The notes: generated from the sequence alone by a model not told the origin. Numbered from the stretch's first letter, positions 15,807 through 28,870 are shown. The stretch is DNA of 64,000 nt from Halotalea alkalilenta DSM 17697 (GCF_000621205.1 NZ_KK211230.1:1-64000); one strand, 5' to 3'. Numbers and translations are program-made.

Positions 15807-17243
15807 ATGGCACACCAATCCGAGCTGATCGCCTCCGACATCGATCGCTACCTGCGCGAGCACGAGCGCAAGGACCTGCTGCGCTTCATCACCTGCGGCA
15901 GCGTCGACGACGGCAAGTCGACCCTGATCGGGCGGCTCTTGCACGACTCCAAGATGATCTTCGAAGATCAGCTCGCGGCGATCACCCGCGACTCCAAGAG
16001 CCGCGGCACCACCGGCGACAGGGTCGACCTGGCGCTGCTGGTCGACGGCCTGCAGTCCGAGCGCGAACAGGGCATCACCATCGACGTCGCCTATCGGTTC
16101 TTCTCCACCGACCGGCGCAAGTTCATCATCGCCGATACCCCCGGACACGAGCAGTACACCCGGAACATGGCCACCGGCGCCTCCACCGCGGCGCTCGCGG
16201 TGATCCTGATCGATGCGCGCTACGGGGTGCAGACCCAGACCCGCCGTCACAGCTTCATCTGCGACCTGCTCGGCATCCGCCGCCTGGTGATCGCGATCAA
16301 CAAGATGGACCTGGTCGAGTTCAGCCAGTCGCGCTTCGAGGAGATCAAGCGTGACTATCTTGCCTTCGCCGAGAACCTCGATGGTCCCGAGCTGAGCTTC
16401 ATCCCGATGTCGGCGCTCGAAGGCGACAACGTGGTTGGCCGCAGCGTCCATACCCCCTGGTACTACGAGGACCCCGAGGCCAAGCCGCTGCTCGAGCTGC
16501 TCGAGACGGTCGATATCGAGCGCGACAAGAACTTAGACGACCTGCGCTTTCCGGTGCAGTACGTCAACCGCCCCAACCTCGATTTTCGCGGCTATGCGGG
16601 AACGCTCGCCGCAGGCGTGCTGCGCCCCGGGCAGCAGGTTCGCGCGCTGCCCTCGCAGCGGGTATCGACGGTCGAGCGCGTGGTCACTTTCGATGGCGAC
16701 CTCGACGCCGCCTATCCGGGCCAGGCGGTCACCGTGACCCTCGCCGACGAAATCGACGTCTCGCGCGGCGACTGGCTGGTGGGCATCGACGATCAGGTCG
16801 CCGAGAGCGATACCTTCGACGCCGACCTGGTCTGGATGAGCGAGCAGCCGCTGGTGCCAGGGCGTCAGTACGACTTCAAGCTCGCCACCCGCGAGGCCAG
16901 CGGCCAGATTGGCGAGATCCTCTACGGTATCGACGTCAACAGCCTCGATCACTACGCCACCGGGCAGCTGGCGCTCAACGACATCGCCAGGGTCCAGGTC
17001 GCGTTGACCCAGTCGGTGCCGCTCGATCGTTATCGGGTGAGCCCGGGGACCGGCAGCTTCATCGTCATCGACCGGTTGAGCAACGTGACCGTCGGTGCCG
17101 GCATGATTCGCGAGGCCCGCGAACCCGGCGAGGCATCGCGCGAGGTCGACTGGCAAGGCTTCGAACTCGAGCTCAATGCCCTGGTGCGGCGCTATTTCCC
17201 GCACTGGGAAGCCAAGGACCTGAGCGAACTGCTCAAGCACTGA
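15807..17243 (+). CDS. cysN: Sulfate adenylyltransferase subunit 1 (GTPase)
   Basis: The 478-residue GTPase subunit of ATP sulfurylase couples GTP hydrolysis to adenylation of sulfate by CysD. G motifs are intact: [20 protein letters not shown] and NKMD, followed by two EF-Tu-like beta domains. It ends at normal CysN length; there is no C-terminal APS kinase (CysC) fusion, so phosphorylation of APS must be encoded elsewhere. A strong bidirectional terminator follows. Confidence 0.96.
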   Translation: MAHQSELIASDIDRYLREHERKDLLRFITCGSVDDGKSTLIGRLLHDSKMIFEDQLAAITRDSKSRGTTGDRVDLALLVDGLQSEREQGITIDVAYRFFSTDRRKFIIADTPGHEQYTRNMATGASTAALAVILIDARYGVQTQTRRHSFICDLLGIRRLVIAINKMDLVEFSQSRFEEIKRDYLAFAENLDGPELSFIPMSALEGDNVVGRSVHTPWYYEDPEAKPLLELLETVDIERDKNLDDLRFPVQYVNRPNLDFRGYAGTLAAGVLRPGQQVRALPSQRVSTVERVVTFDGDLDAAYPGQAVTVTLADEIDVSRGDWLVGIDDQVAESDTFDADLVWMSEQPLVPGRQYDFKLATREASGQIGEILYGIDVNSLDHYATGQLALNDIARVQVALTQSVPLDRYRVSPGTGSFIVIDRLSNVTVGAGMIREAREPGEASREVDWQGFELELNALVRRYFPHWEAKDLSELLKH

Positions 17244-17273
17244 GCCAGCGAGTGTAAGTCACTGGCCTGAATG

Positions 17274-17312
17274 AAAAAGAAGCCGGATCGCCATGGCGAT
17301 CCGGCTTCTTTT
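17274..17312. terminator. Bidirectional intrinsic terminator after cysN
   Basis: A perfect 17-bp palindrome (17277-17293 with 17294-17310) is flanked by A residues on the left and T residues on the right. It can end cysN transcripts rightward and the convergent haem-protein transcript leftward. Confidence 0.9.
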
Positions 17313-17362
17313 CCTGCGGCAATGCGTTTTGCGATGCGCAGGGAGCGCACTCCTGGCCACTC

Positions 17363-18337
17363 CTAGCCGAACAGGCTCATCGCGCTGGGGGTGCTGACCG
17401 GCAGTCGGGAGGGGGCGGCGTCGGCGAGCTGGGCGATCATCCGCCCGCTGTGCCCGAAGGCCTCGAGCCGGCACTGGATGCCATCGGCGCTCGGCTGGCT
17501 GATCAGCCAGGTCTCGGCGATCGCGCTGCGCTCCAGGCTCAGGCAGGCGCCGCCGCCGAGCGCTTCGATGTGATCCGCACGCTCGCCGACGTGGCCGTAC
17601 AGCGCCGCGTGGCTGTGCACGCCCCCTGCGTTGGCGACGCTCAGGCGCAACGCGCGACGCGCGCGGGCCGCGCGCTCGAGGGTGGAGACGAAGCAGCGCG
17701 GGGTCATTCGTTGGGCATAGCGGTTCTCCACCGCCCGGTAGGCATCGATGCGGCGCAGGTGGTGGCGACGCAGCAGCGCGGAGAACTCGGTCTCGTCGCG
17801 CATCGCCTTCCATTCGTCGACCAGTCGTGGCAACCGTTCGGGCGGCGCCGGGGCGACCTCCACCAGGTCGGTGAAGGCGGGCTCCCGTGCCCACTGCAGT
17901 CGGGCCAGCCGGTCCCAGCCTTCTCCGCGCGGCTGCTCCGGGGCGCTGCTGATCCGGTGCAGCATCCGCCCGTAGCGGTCGAAGACCTCGATCGCCGGTT
18001 CAGCGTCCTCGCTCAGGCAGGCCCAGTACCAGTGCGGCAGCAGCATGCGCAGGGAAAGCGCCGCGTTCTCGAGGCCCGCGATGCGCAGCCGTGGGCTTGT
18101 ACTCTTCAGCCGCGCGTGGGGCGAGGTGGTGATGATCTCGAGCGCGCCGAGCGAGGGCAGGCGCATCACCAGGTCGCAGGGCGTGAGTGCGAGGCCGGTG
18201 ACACCGTGGCCGAGGCGTGCCGCCTGGATCTGCCCCTGGCTGACGCCGAGCTGGCCGGCGAGCTTATGGATGCTGAAATCTGGCACCCGCGAACGGGCTT
18301 CGAAGAACGCCTCACGAATGAAGGGAGCTTGGCTCAT
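17363..18337 (-). CDS. HemS/ChuS-like haem-degrading or haem-carrier protein
   Basis: The 324-residue cytoplasmic protein has the two-repeat architecture of the HemS/ChuS/HmuS family. Matching segments include VDEWKAMRDETEF followed by LLRRHHLRR in the second half and AETWLISQPSADGIQCRLEA near the end, which align with ChuS. Family members bind haem and either degrade it oxidatively or deliver it. No haem receptor or ABC importer adjoins it. A 10-bp perfect hairpin (18363-18372 with 18384-18393) and a Fur-box-like sequence lie upstream. Enzymatic activity cannot be judged from sequence. Confidence 0.8.
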   Translation of the reverse strand: MSQAPFIREAFFEARSRVPDFSIHKLAGQLGVSQGQIQAARLGHGVTGLALTPCDLVMRLPSLGALEIITTSPHARLKSTSPRLRIAGLENAALSLRMLLPHWYWACLSEDAEPAIEVFDRYGRMLHRISSAPEQPRGEGWDRLARLQWAREPAFTDLVEVAPAPPERLPRLVDEWKAMRDETEFSALLRRHHLRRIDAYRAVENRYAQRMTPRCFVSTLERAARARRALRLSVANAGGVHSHAALYGHVGERADHIEALGGGACLSLERSAIAETWLISQPSADGIQCRLEAFGHSGRMIAQLADAAPSRLPVSTPSAMSLFG

Positions 18338-18410
18338 GTCGACACCTCGCGAGCGGCTTGAGGCTCCGCGCCTTCGATACGATGGCGCGGAGCAAAAATG
18401 CGGTAGGAGT

Positions 18411-18429
18411 GAAAACGAGAATATTTGCT
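18411..18429 (-). promoter_or_regulatory. Possible Fur box upstream of the haem gene
   Basis: A 19-nt AT-rich sequence (GAAAACGAGAATATTTGCT) matches 11 of 19 positions of the classical Fur box by eye. It lies 74-92 nt upstream of the haem-protein start. The match is only moderate; the supporting reason is that HemS-family genes are normally iron-regulated. Confidence 0.3.
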
Positions 18430-18521
18430 ATTAACGCGACAGGCAATCATCACCGGCTTCTGTCGGTGAATGAATTTATATCAATATCTGTTTCGTGATT
18501 GTTCGTGGCTATGGATGGGGT

Positions 18522-19517
18522 TCATCGCCCGCGCTGAGCGATCAGCACTGCCCGGCGCGGTGCGGGGTGGCCCTCCACGGTCAGCCGGCGATCGTCGGGA
18601 TCGAGGAAGTCGGCGAGCGATTGAAAGCGCATCCAGTCGGTGCTGCGCTGCTCTTCGAGCGAAGTGTCGCCCTCGTCGACCACGCGGACGTTCTCGAAGC
18701 CGCAGCGCTCGAGCCAGTGGGCCAGCGCCTGGGACGAGGGCAGGAAGTAGACGTTGGGCATGCTGGCATAGCGCTCGCCCGGCACCAGCACGCGCTCGGC
18801 ATCGCCTTCGACCACCAGGGTCTCGAGCACCAGCTCGCCGCCCGGGCGCAGCGCCTCGCGCAGCTGGTGGAGATGATCGAGCGGGGAGCGGCGATGGTAG
18901 AGCACACCCATCGAGAACACCGTGTCGAAGGCCTCGAGACGCTCGGGCAGCGCCTCGATGCCGACCGGAAGGAAATGGGTGCGCCCGCCGTCGGCGTCGC
19001 CGACGAAATGGCGCACCGCCTGGAACTGGAAGAAAAATCGCGGCGAAGGGTCGATCACCAGCACGAAGGCCGCCCCGGCGCCGGCCATCCGCCAGCCGTG
19101 GTAGCCGCTGCCGCCGCCGACGTCGAGCACCCGGCGCCCGCGCAGCTCTTGCAGGTGTGGCGCGATACGCTGCCACTTCCAGTCGGAGCGCCATTCGGTA
19201 TCGATCTCGATGCCGCCGAGCGAGAACGGCCCTTTGCGCCACGGCATCAGCTGGCGCAGCAGGTTCTCGCAGCGCGCGCGATCCGCGGCTGACAGCGCGA
19301 GATCGACCTCCACCCGGTCGGCGTCCAGCCTCACCCGGCGCTCGGCCGGCAGTACCGGCAGCTTCTCCACCGCGCGCTGCCAGCCGGGCAGGTCGCCGTG
19401 GCGCCTGCGGTCGAGTCCGGTGGCGAGCTGCTCGGGCAGGCGCGCCAGCCAGCGTTCGAGGCCCTGGTCGACGAACGCATGGAAGAGGTCGTGGTGGTGG
19501 GGGTCGTAGGTCGACAA
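18522..19517 (-). CDS. cmoB: tRNA U34 carboxymethyltransferase CmoB
   Basis: The 331-residue enzyme transfers the carboxymethyl group of carboxy-SAM to 5-hydroxyuridine at tRNA position 34. The N-terminal helical domain precedes a Rossmann methyltransferase domain with [15 protein letters not shown] (about residues 130-144), [11 protein letters not shown] and [16 protein letters not shown], all characteristic of CmoB. It is 17 nt downstream of cmoA and co-transcribed with it. The product is the substrate of CmoM encoded at 8.9 kb. Confidence 0.96.
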   Translation of the reverse strand: MSTYDPHHHDLFHAFVDQGLERWLARLPEQLATGLDRRRHGDLPGWQRAVEKLPVLPAERRVRLDADRVEVDLALSAADRARCENLLRQLMPWRKGPFSLGGIEIDTEWRSDWKWQRIAPHLQELRGRRVLDVGGGSGYHGWRMAGAGAAFVLVIDPSPRFFFQFQAVRHFVGDADGGRTHFLPVGIEALPERLEAFDTVFSMGVLYHRRSPLDHLHQLREALRPGGELVLETLVVEGDAERVLVPGERYASMPNVYFLPSSQALAHWLERCGFENVRVVDEGDTSLEEQRSTDWMRFQSLADFLDPDDRRLTVEGHPAPRRAVLIAQRGR

Positions 19518-19534
19518 CGTGCGGCTTCCCGAGC

Positions 19535-20284
19535 TTAGCTGGCCTTGAGGGCGAGGATCGAGGCGAAGTTGAGATACTGGAACCAGGTGAAATGGCGGGC
19601 GAAGCCGGCTGCTTCCAAGCGCTGGTGGTGGAGCTCGAGGGTGTCGGTCAACATCACCTCTTCCAGGGCGCTGCGCTTCTGGCTGATCTCGAGCTGGGAG
19701 TAGCCATTGGCGCGCTTGAAGTCATGGTGCAGATCGAAGATCTCATGCTCGATCTCTTCGGGCTCGAAACGGACCTTCTCCGACAGCACCAGCACTCCGC
19801 CCGGCTCGAGCGCGTCGAAGAGCCGCTCTAGCAGCTCTGCGCGACGCTCTGGCGGCAGGAATTGAAGGGTGAAGTTGAGCACGATCATCCCCGCGCTTCG
19901 ATACTCGAGCGCGAGAATGTCGCCCTCGATCAGCTCGACGTCGTCGAGCCTCGCCGCCGGGCAGTGCGCGGCGAGGTTGGCCCGGGCCCGCGCCACCATC
20001 GCCGGCGAGAGGTCCACCGCGGTGAGGGTGAACGGGCGCTCGGCGAGGCGTTCGCAGATCGCAAGGCTCGCCGCGCCGTGGGAGCAGCCGAGATCATAGA
20101 TGTGGGCGCCGGGGCGCAGGTGGCGTTCGGCGAACAGCGCACACATCGCGGTGATCTGGGCATAGCCCGGCACCGAGCGGTTGATCATGTCGGGGAAGCA
20201 GTGGGCGACGCGCTCGTCGAAGGAGAAGCGCGAGATACGCTCCTGCGGCGTGGCGTAGATCTGATCCTGCTGGGCGTCTTTCAT
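19535..20284 (-). CDS. cmoA: Carboxy-S-adenosyl-L-methionine synthase CmoA
   Basis: The 249-residue protein makes carboxy-SAM from SAM and prephenate. Typical CmoA features are [20 protein letters not shown] near the N terminus, [12 protein letters not shown] as SAM motif I, and [18 protein letters not shown] with the ending [15 protein letters not shown]. It is the first gene of the cmoA-cmoB operon, divergent from pgi; a promoter for each should lie in 20285-20531. Confidence 0.96.
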   Translation of the reverse strand: MKDAQQDQIYATPQERISRFSFDERVAHCFPDMINRSVPGYAQITAMCALFAERHLRPGAHIYDLGCSHGAASLAICERLAERPFTLTAVDLSPAMVARARANLAAHCPAARLDDVELIEGDILALEYRSAGMIVLNFTLQFLPPERRAELLERLFDALEPGGVLVLSEKVRFEPEEIEHEIFDLHHDFKRANGYSQLEISQKRSALEEVMLTDTLELHHQRLEAAGFARHFTWFQYLNFASILALKAS

Positions 20285-20531
20285 TGAGCTTGACCGAAAC
20301 TTTCGTAAGATGACGAGCTAGCGGAACCATGGCCTCGTCGCTGAGCGCCATTCTACGCCGTCGATGCCGCTGGTTACACGGCGGCAGGCGACTTGTAGCG
20401 GCGCGACGAGCTATCCTGCCGCACACTGGCTTATGCTTACGGAAGATTCAAAGGTTCGCCGAACCCGAGCGGCCGCGCTCGCGCGGGCGCGGCGACCGCC
20501 CCACCGTCCACCCCGGGAGAGAGCACGCAAG

Positions 20532-22169
20532 ATGTCGATCACACAGACCCCCGCATGGAAGGCCCTCGAATCGCACCTCGAGGGCGGTATGCGCGACGTC
20601 CACCTCAAGACCTTGTTCGCCGAGGGCGAGCGGTTCACCGACTTCTCTCGCCAAGCGGCCGGCATCACCCTCGATCTGTCCAAGCAGCGGATGCGTCGCG
20701 AGACCCTCGATAAGCTGCTCGCGCTGGCCGAGGAGGCTGGGGTCAAGGAAGCGATCCAGCAGCTCACCCGGGGTGATGCGATCAACCTCACCGAAGGCCG
20801 CCCGGCGCTGCATACCGCGCTGCGCCTGCCCGCCGACGCCGAGCTCGAGCTCGATGGCCGCAACGTGGTCGCCGATGTCCACGCTTCGCTGGCGAGAATG
20901 CGCACGCTGGTCGAGCGGCTTCACTCCGGGCAGTGGAAGGGCGCCACCGGCAAGGTGATCACCGACGTGGTAAACCTCGGCGTCGGCGGTTCCGATCTCG
21001 GTCCGCTGATGGTCTCGAGCGCGCTGCGTGGCTACCGGGTGGATGTCGACAACCCGGTCGCGGTCCATTTCGCCTCGACCATCGATGGCACCCAGCTCGC
21101 CGACGTACTGCCGAAGCTCGACCCCGAGACCACCATCTTCATCTACTCGTCGAAGTCGTTCGGCACCATCGATACCAAGGCCAACGCCGATACCGCGCTG
21201 GTCTGGCTGAACCGGGGCACCGGCGTGGAGGAGGCCGCGCTCAAGGCGCAGCACTTCATCGGCGTCTCGACCAAGCCCGAGAAAATGGCCGAGTGGGGCT
21301 TCGCCGAAGAGCACCGGGTGCTGTTCTGGGACTGGGTCGGCGGGCGCTACTCGCTATGGAGCGGGATCGGGCTCGGCATCGCGATCGAGGTCGGGATGGA
21401 CAACTTCCAGCGCCTGCTCGCCGGTGCCCACCAGATGGACGAGCACTTCCGCCATGCTCCGCTGGCCGACAACCTGCCGGTGCTGTTCGCCCTCGCCGGG
21501 ATCTGGAACGTCAATTTCCTCGATATCCGCTCGCTCGCGGTGCTGCCCTACGATGGCCGGCTCAAGTACCTGCCCGGCTACTTCCAGCAGCTCGAGATGG
21601 AGTCCAACGGCAAGTCGGTGACCAACGCCGGCGCCCCGGTCGATTATTCCACCTGCCCGGTGCTGTGGGGCGAGGTCGGGCCGAACGGCCAGCATGCCTT
21701 CTACCAGCTGCTCCACCAGGGTACCCAGGCGGTCGCCTGCGACTTCATCGCGCCGATCAACCGCTATGATGAGATCGAGAACGACGCCCTGCGTGAGAGC
21801 TTCAAGACCCAGCATCGCCTTGCGTTGGCCAACTGCTTCGCCCAGTCGCGGGTGCTGATGCTCGGCGATGAAGCGGTCAAGAGCGAGCAGACGCCGCCTC
21901 CCTACAAGCGCTACGCCGGCAACCAGCCCTCCTCGACGATCCTGCTCGAGTCGATCACCCCGGAGAGCGTCGGCGCCCTGGTCGCGCTCTACGAGCACAA
22001 GGTGTTCGTCCAGGGGGTGATCTGGGACATCGATTCGTTCGATCAGTGGGGCGTCGAGCTCGGCAAGAAGATCGCTACCGAGACCGAGGCGATCCTGCTC
22101 AGCGGCGAGGGGCTCGACCAGCTCGACGACTCCTCGCGCCATCTGGTCGAGCGGGTGCGGCGCGGCTAG
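20532..22169 (+). CDS. pgi: Glucose-6-phosphate isomerase
   Basis: The 545-residue enzyme interconverts glucose-6-phosphate and fructose-6-phosphate. It is the normal bacterial length and carries VGGSDLGPLM, YSSKSFGTIDT, the PGI signature with GGRYSLWSGIG, and the C-terminal signature ESITPESVGALVALYEHK preceding the catalytic region FDQWGVELGK. The ATG at 20532 has GGGAGAGAG upstream; a longer frame starting at 20364 is Arg-rich and unlike the family. A hairpin (22184-22223) follows. Confidence 0.97.
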   Translation: MSITQTPAWKALESHLEGGMRDVHLKTLFAEGERFTDFSRQAAGITLDLSKQRMRRETLDKLLALAEEAGVKEAIQQLTRGDAINLTEGRPALHTALRLPADAELELDGRNVVADVHASLARMRTLVERLHSGQWKGATGKVITDVVNLGVGGSDLGPLMVSSALRGYRVDVDNPVAVHFASTIDGTQLADVLPKLDPETTIFIYSSKSFGTIDTKANADTALVWLNRGTGVEEAALKAQHFIGVSTKPEKMAEWGFAEEHRVLFWDWVGGRYSLWSGIGLGIAIEVGMDNFQRLLAGAHQMDEHFRHAPLADNLPVLFALAGIWNVNFLDIRSLAVLPYDGRLKYLPGYFQQLEMESNGKSVTNAGAPVDYSTCPVLWGEVGPNGQHAFYQLLHQGTQAVACDFIAPINRYDEIENDALRESFKTQHRLALANCFAQSRVLMLGDEAVKSEQTPPPYKRYAGNQPSSTILLESITPESVGALVALYEHKVFVQGVIWDIDSFDQWGVELGKKIATETEAILLSGEGLDQLDDSSRHLVERVRRG

Positions 22170-22183
22170 TCCGACCGGCAGCG

Positions 22184-22223
22184 GCTCGCCTCCCCGGCGC
22201 GTTCGAGCGTCGGCGAGGCGAGC
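22184..22223 (+). terminator. Hairpin after pgi
   Basis: A 9-bp stem (22184-22192 with 22215-22223) with partly paired inner sequence lies 15 nt past the pgi stop. There is no strong T tract, so termination may be weak. Confidence 0.45.
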
Positions 22224-22380
22224 GTGAAAGAGAAATGCGGCTGTCTATGCATACAGGTTATGCGCTATGCTGGGTCGCCTCTCTGGCGTTGGTGTCTCGC
22301 TGAGCGTCGATCGCGCCGGCGCCAGAGCGGGCATTGCCTTACGTCGTCGCCTCGTGGAGCGGCGCGAGCGGAGAAAGCGA

Positions 22381-22968
22381 GTGTCCGTCGACAACGTCCT
22401 CTACCTGCACGGCTTCAATAGCCATCCCGACTCCCCCAAGGCTCGACAGACCTGTGACGCCTGTGCGCGGTTGGCGTCGCGGCCGCGTTTCGTCGCGCCG
22501 GTATTGCCCAACCGTCCGGCGGACGCGTTCGCGGTGGTGCTCGAGGCGTTCGATTCCCTCGAGGGGCCGACGCTGGTGATCGGCAGCTCGATGGGGGGCT
22601 TTCTCGCCACCTGCCTGGCCGAGCGCCGGCAGGTCGCGGTGCTCGGCCTGATCAATCCGGCGGTGCACCCGGTTCGCCTGGCGCGCGGCATGGTCGACGT
22701 CGAGCAGGTCAATCCGGTCACCGGTGCGCGCTCGCGGGTCGAGCCCTGCTACGTAGACCAGCTGCTCGAGCTCCAGCCGGGCAGGCCGCGCGAGCCCTCG
22801 CGTTTCACCGTGCTGCTCGGCGGCTGCGACGAGGTGCTCGATCACCGCGAGGCGCTGCGTTTCTACCGCGGCGCGCGGGTGCTGGTGGTACCAGGAGACA
22901 ATCATGCGCTCGGCGCCTATCCGCGCCTGCTGCCCGGGCTGTTAGCCCGCGCCGGCCTGATCGGATAG
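22381..22968 (+). CDS. yqiA: Alpha/beta-hydrolase esterase YqiA
   Basis: The 195-residue small esterase matches the YqiA family. It starts V/M-SVDNVLYLHGFNSHPDSPKA, has the nucleophile elbow GSSMGGF (about residues 64-70), an acidic residue in the GGCDEVLDH segment and a C-terminal His in GDNHALG. The GTG start at 22381 is chosen because GGAG precedes it and the first strand begins immediately. It sits just upstream of parE as in E. coli, but is separated from cpdA. Confidence 0.9.
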   Translation: MSVDNVLYLHGFNSHPDSPKARQTCDACARLASRPRFVAPVLPNRPADAFAVVLEAFDSLEGPTLVIGSSMGGFLATCLAERRQVAVLGLINPAVHPVRLARGMVDVEQVNPVTGARSRVEPCYVDQLLELQPGRPREPSRFTVLLGGCDEVLDHREALRFYRGARVLVVPGDNHALGAYPRLLPGLLARAGLIG

Positions 22969-22987
22969 GATTCCGGGCAACCCGTGA

Positions 22988-24916
<1,929 letters not shown>

Positions 24917-24964
24917 GGTTGATCAAGTCCAGGCAAGCCGTAGCAGTGAAGGAAGTCCGATCCA

Positions 24965-27238
24965 ATGGCCGATAATTCCGATTTCGAAGCACCCGTCGCC
25001 GTGGGCGAGGGCGATGTCGAGCGCCTGCCGCTCAAGCGCTACACCGAGAAGGCGTATCTCGACTACTCGATGTACGTGATCCTCGATCGCGCGCTGCCCA
25101 ATATCGGCGACGGCCTCAAACCGGTGCAGCGGCGCATCATCTATGCGATGCGCGAACTGTCGCTGACCGCCAACGCCAAGCACAAGAAGTCGGCACGTAC
25201 CGTCGGCGACGTGCTGGGCAAGTTCCACCCTCACGGCGACAGCGCATGCTACGAAGCGATGGTGCTGATGGCGCAGCCGTTCAGCTATCGCTACCCGCTG
25301 GTCGACGGCCAGGGCAACTGGGGCAGCCCCGACGATCCCAAATCGTTCGCCGCGATGCGCTATACCGAGGCGCGGCTGTCGCGCTTCTCCGAGGTGCTGC
25401 TCGGCGAGCTCGGGCAGGGCACGGTCGACTGGGTACCCAACTTCGACGGCACCCTCGACGAGCCGGCGGTGCTTCCTTCACGGCTGCCGCACGTGCTGCT
25501 CAACGGCGGCTCCGGCATCGCCGTCGGCATGGCCACCGACATCCCGCCCCACAACGTCGGTGAGCTGGTCGAGGCGACCATCCACCGGCTGCGCCATCCA
25601 GAGGCGACGGTCACCGATCTGTGTCGCTACCTGCCGGCGCCCGATTTTCCCACCGCCGCCGAGATCGTCACCCCTCGCGACGATCTCACCAAGCTCTACC
25701 AGAGCGGGCGCGGCTCGGTGAAGATGCGCGCGCGCTACCGGGTCGAGGAGGGCGACGTGGTGATCACGGCGCTGCCCTACCAGGTCTCCGGCGCCAAGGT
25801 GCTCGAGCAGATCGCCGCGCAGATGCAGGCCAAGAAGCTGCCGATGGTCGCCGACCTGCGCGACGAATCGACCCACGAAGAACCGACGCGGCTGGTGATC
25901 GTGCCGCGCTCCAACCGGGTCGATGTCGAGGCGCTGATGGCGCATCTGTTCGCCACCACCGATCTCGAGAAGAGCCACCGGGTCAACATGAACCTGATCG
26001 GCCTCGATGGGCGCCCGCGAGTGATGGCGCTCGACGAGCTGCTCGGCGAGTGGCTCGAGTTCCGCCGCACCACGGTGCGCCGGCGCCTCGAGTACCGGCT
26101 CGGCAAGGTGGTCGATCGGCTGCACATCCTCGAGGGCCTGCTGGTCGCCTACCTCAATATCGACGAGGTGATCAGGATCATCCGCGAGGAGGACGAGCCG
26201 AAGCAGGCGCTGATGGCGGCCTTCGCGCTGAGCGAGCGCCAGGCCGAGGCGATCCTCGAGCTGCGGCTGCGTCACCTGGCCAAGCTCGAGGAGTTCAAGC
26301 TCCGCGGCGAGCAGGAGGAGCTCGAGGCCGAGCGCAAGCGGCTCGAGGCCCTGCTCGGCAGCGAGTCGAAACTCACCGACCTGATCGAGCAGGAGCTGCG
26401 CGAGGATGCCGAGAAGTTCGGCGACGAGCGTAGAAGCCCCTTGGTCGAGCGCGAGGAAGCCCGTGCGCTCTCCGAAGTCGAACTGCTCGGTGCCGATCCG
26501 ATCACCGTGGTGCTCTCCAGCCGTGGCTGGATCAGAAGCGCCAAGGGCCACGACATCGATCCCACCTCGCTCTCCTACAAGGCCGGCGACGATTATCTCT
26601 GCAGCGTGCGCGGCAAGACCAACCAGAGCCTGATCCTGCTCGACGACAGCGGGCGCAGCTACACCCTCAGCGCCCACCAGCTGCCCTCCGCCCGTGGCCA
26701 GGGCGAGCCGGTCACCGGCAAGGTCAACCCGCCGGCCGGCGCGCAGATGGTGGCGATGATGCTCGACGTCCCCGAGGCGCGCTATCTGCTCGCAAGCGAT
26801 GGCGGCTACGGCTTCGTCACCGCGCTCGAGTCATTGGTCGGACGCTCGCGCGCCGGCAAGGCGGTGCTCACCCTGCCCAAGGGCTGCGCCGTGCTTCCGC
26901 CGCGGCGGGTCGAGCCGGACATGCGCATCGCGCTGGTCTCGAACGTCGGGCGGCTATTGGTCTTCGATGTCGGCCAGCTGCCCGAGCTGAACAAGGGCAA
27001 GGGCAACAAGATGATCGACATCCCCGGTGCGCGCGCCGCCTCGCGCGAGGAGTTCGTCCGCGACCTCGTGCTGCTGCCGCAGGGCGCCTCGCTGGTGATC
27101 CACGCCGGCCGGCGTAAACTGACCCTCAAGCCCGCCGACATCGAGCACTATCTCGGCGAGCGCGGGCGGCGCGGAAGCAAGCTGCCCCAAGGGCTGCAGC
27201 GCGTCAGCAAGCTCGAAGTCGAGGAGGTGCGTGGATGA
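24965..27238 (+). CDS. parC: DNA topoisomerase IV subunit A
   Basis: The 757-residue DNA-cleaving subunit has the catalytic tyrosine at residue 133 ([11 protein letters not shown]) and the quinolone-determining loop [11 protein letters not shown] at 88-98. The positions equivalent to E. coli Ser80 and Glu84 are Ser93 and Glu97, i.e. wild type. A coiled-coil gate and a C-terminal beta-pinwheel domain follow. It overlaps serB by 4 nt. Confidence 0.97.
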   Translation: MADNSDFEAPVAVGEGDVERLPLKRYTEKAYLDYSMYVILDRALPNIGDGLKPVQRRIIYAMRELSLTANAKHKKSARTVGDVLGKFHPHGDSACYEAMVLMAQPFSYRYPLVDGQGNWGSPDDPKSFAAMRYTEARLSRFSEVLLGELGQGTVDWVPNFDGTLDEPAVLPSRLPHVLLNGGSGIAVGMATDIPPHNVGELVEATIHRLRHPEATVTDLCRYLPAPDFPTAAEIVTPRDDLTKLYQSGRGSVKMRARYRVEEGDVVITALPYQVSGAKVLEQIAAQMQAKKLPMVADLRDESTHEEPTRLVIVPRSNRVDVEALMAHLFATTDLEKSHRVNMNLIGLDGRPRVMALDELLGEWLEFRRTTVRRRLEYRLGKVVDRLHILEGLLVAYLNIDEVIRIIREEDEPKQALMAAFALSERQAEAILELRLRHLAKLEEFKLRGEQEELEAERKRLEALLGSESKLTDLIEQELREDAEKFGDERRSPLVEREEARALSEVELLGADPITVVLSSRGWIRSAKGHDIDPTSLSYKAGDDYLCSVRGKTNQSLILLDDSGRSYTLSAHQLPSARGQGEPVTGKVNPPAGAQMVAMMLDVPEARYLLASDGGYGFVTALESLVGRSRAGKAVLTLPKGCAVLPPRRVEPDMRIALVSNVGRLLVFDVGQLPELNKGKGNKMIDIPGARAASREEFVRDLVLLPQGASLVIHAGRRKLTLKPADIEHYLGERGRRGSKLPQGLQRVSKLEVEEVRG

Positions 27239-28446
27239 CCCTGCGTTTTCTGATCCATGCCGCCGGTGCCGCCCGGCCGGGCCAGCTCGCGGCCCTTGGG
27301 CTCGCGCTGGCGCGCGCCGACGCGAGGCTGCTCGACGTCGAGCAGCGGGTCACCTTCGGCAGCGTCGATTTCGACCTGCTGGTGGAGATCGAGGGCGATG
27401 CGTCTCGCGAGGCGCTCGAGGGCGAGCTCAGCGACGCGAGCGACCAGAGCGGTCTGGAGGTCACCCTGTTCTCGGTCGAGCGCGCTGATCAAACCCGCTG
27501 GCACGAGGCCGGCGCCCAGCCGCGGCTGGTGCTCTCGCTGATGGGACCGCGGCTGCCCGCGCTGGTGGTGGCCGAAGTAGATCGGCTGATCGGCACCCAT
27601 GGGCTTGCGATCGAGGGGATCGAGCGGCTCTCCGGCCCTGGCGCCCTCGACGATGAGCCCGGCACCTTGGGTGCCTGTCTCGAGTTTCGCCTGCGCGGTG
27701 AAACCGATATCGATGCCCTGCGCCGCGCGGCGCAGGGCGTGGGCGAAACCCACGGCGTCGACATCGCCCTGCAGGAGGACGACGTCTGGCGTCGCCACCG
27801 TCGGTTGGTCTGCTTCGACATGGACTCGACGCTGATCAAAGCCGAGGTGATCGACGAGCTGGCGCGCCGCCACGGCGTGTATGAGGAGGTCGCCGAGGTC
27901 ACCGAGCGTGCGATGCGCGGCGAGCTCGACTTCCAGCAGAGCTTCCGGCAGCGGATGAGCAAGCTCGACGGGCTCGACGAGTCGGTGCTCGCTGAGATCG
28001 CCGATGAGCTGCCGCTGATGGACGGTATCGAGCGGCTGATGGGCGAGCTCAAGCGGCTCGGCTATCGCACCGCCATTATCTCCGGCGGATTCACCTACTT
28101 CGCGCGCCGCTTGCAGGAGAGGCTCGGCTTCGACGAGGTGCATGCCAACGAGCTGGTGATCCGCGATGGCAAGGTCACCGGCGAGGTGAGCGAACCGATC
28201 ATCGATGCCGAGCGCAAGGCGTGGCTCTTGCGCCAGATCGCCGAACGCGAGGGGCTCGACATGGCCCAGACCGTAGCCGTAGGTGACGGCGCCAACGACC
28301 TCAAGATGCTCGCCGCGGCCGGGCTCGGAGTCGCCTTCCACGCCAAGCCGCTGGTACGGGAGCAGGCCCGCCAGTCGATTTCGACCCTTGGCCTCGATGC
28401 GCTGCTCTATCTGCTCGGCTACCGGCATGGCGAGCTCAACGCCTGA
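27235..28446 (+). CDS. serB: Phosphoserine phosphatase
   Basis: The 403-residue HAD-family enzyme catalyses the last step of serine synthesis. An N-terminal ACT-like regulatory region (about residues 1-180) precedes the catalytic domain with [16 protein letters not shown] (motif I, about 195-210), the SGG motif (ISGGF) and [10 protein letters not shown] (motif III). The start overlaps the parC stop (ATGA), coupling a chromosome-segregation gene to serine synthesis. A Nudix gene starts inside its 3' end. Confidence 0.95.
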   Translation: MTLRFLIHAAGAARPGQLAALGLALARADARLLDVEQRVTFGSVDFDLLVEIEGDASREALEGELSDASDQSGLEVTLFSVERADQTRWHEAGAQPRLVLSLMGPRLPALVVAEVDRLIGTHGLAIEGIERLSGPGALDDEPGTLGACLEFRLRGETDIDALRRAAQGVGETHGVDIALQEDDVWRRHRRLVCFDMDSTLIKAEVIDELARRHGVYEEVAEVTERAMRGELDFQQSFRQRMSKLDGLDESVLAEIADELPLMDGIERLMGELKRLGYRTAIISGGFTYFARRLQERLGFDEVHANELVIRDGKVTGEVSEPIIDAERKAWLLRQIAEREGLDMAQTVAVGDGANDLKMLAAAGLGVAFHAKPLVREQARQSISTLGLDALLYLLGYRHGELNA

Positions 28447-28870
28447 ATCCGCCGTTCCCGCCGCCCGACCCCGGGTGGCGGTCGCCGCCGTGGTGATGCG
28501 CGCTACGCAGGTGCTGCTGGTCGGCAGCCATCGCGCTGGGATCGAAGGTTACTGGGGCTTTCCCGGCGGCAAGCTTGAGTTTGGCGAGACCCTGTTCCAG
28601 GCGGCCGAACGCGAACTCCTCGAGGAAACCGGGGTCGCGGCCGTCGCGCGCGAGGTCCTCACCGCGGTCGACGTGCTGGTGGGGGAGGCCGTGCGCCCGC
28701 GCGCCCACTTCGTGTTGATCGCAACGCTTTGCGAGTACCAGGCTGGTGAACCGGTCGCTGCCGACGATGCCGAGTCGGCGGGCTGGTTCCCGTTCGATCG
28801 GCTCGATTCTCTCCCCCTGTATCCAAGCGTCTCGGCAATCGTCGAACTCGCCCGGCAGCGCTCGAGCTGA
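28427..28870 (+). CDS. Nudix hydrolase
   Basis: The 147-residue protein contains a canonical Nudix box GGKLEFGETLFQAAERE plus LLEETG (about residues 43-65) after FPGG-type sequence GYWGFPGG. It resembles the MutT-like/ADP-ribose group acting on nucleotide diphosphates; the substrate is not predictable. The start at 28427 lies 20 nt inside serB; a GTG at 28476 is an alternative. Co-transcription with serB is likely. Confidence 0.85.
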   Translation: MASSTPESAVPAARPRVAVAAVVMRATQVLLVGSHRAGIEGYWGFPGGKLEFGETLFQAAERELLEETGVAAVAREVLTAVDVLVGEAVRPRAHFVLIATLCEYQAGEPVAADDAESAGWFPFDRLDSLPLYPSVSAIVELARQRSS

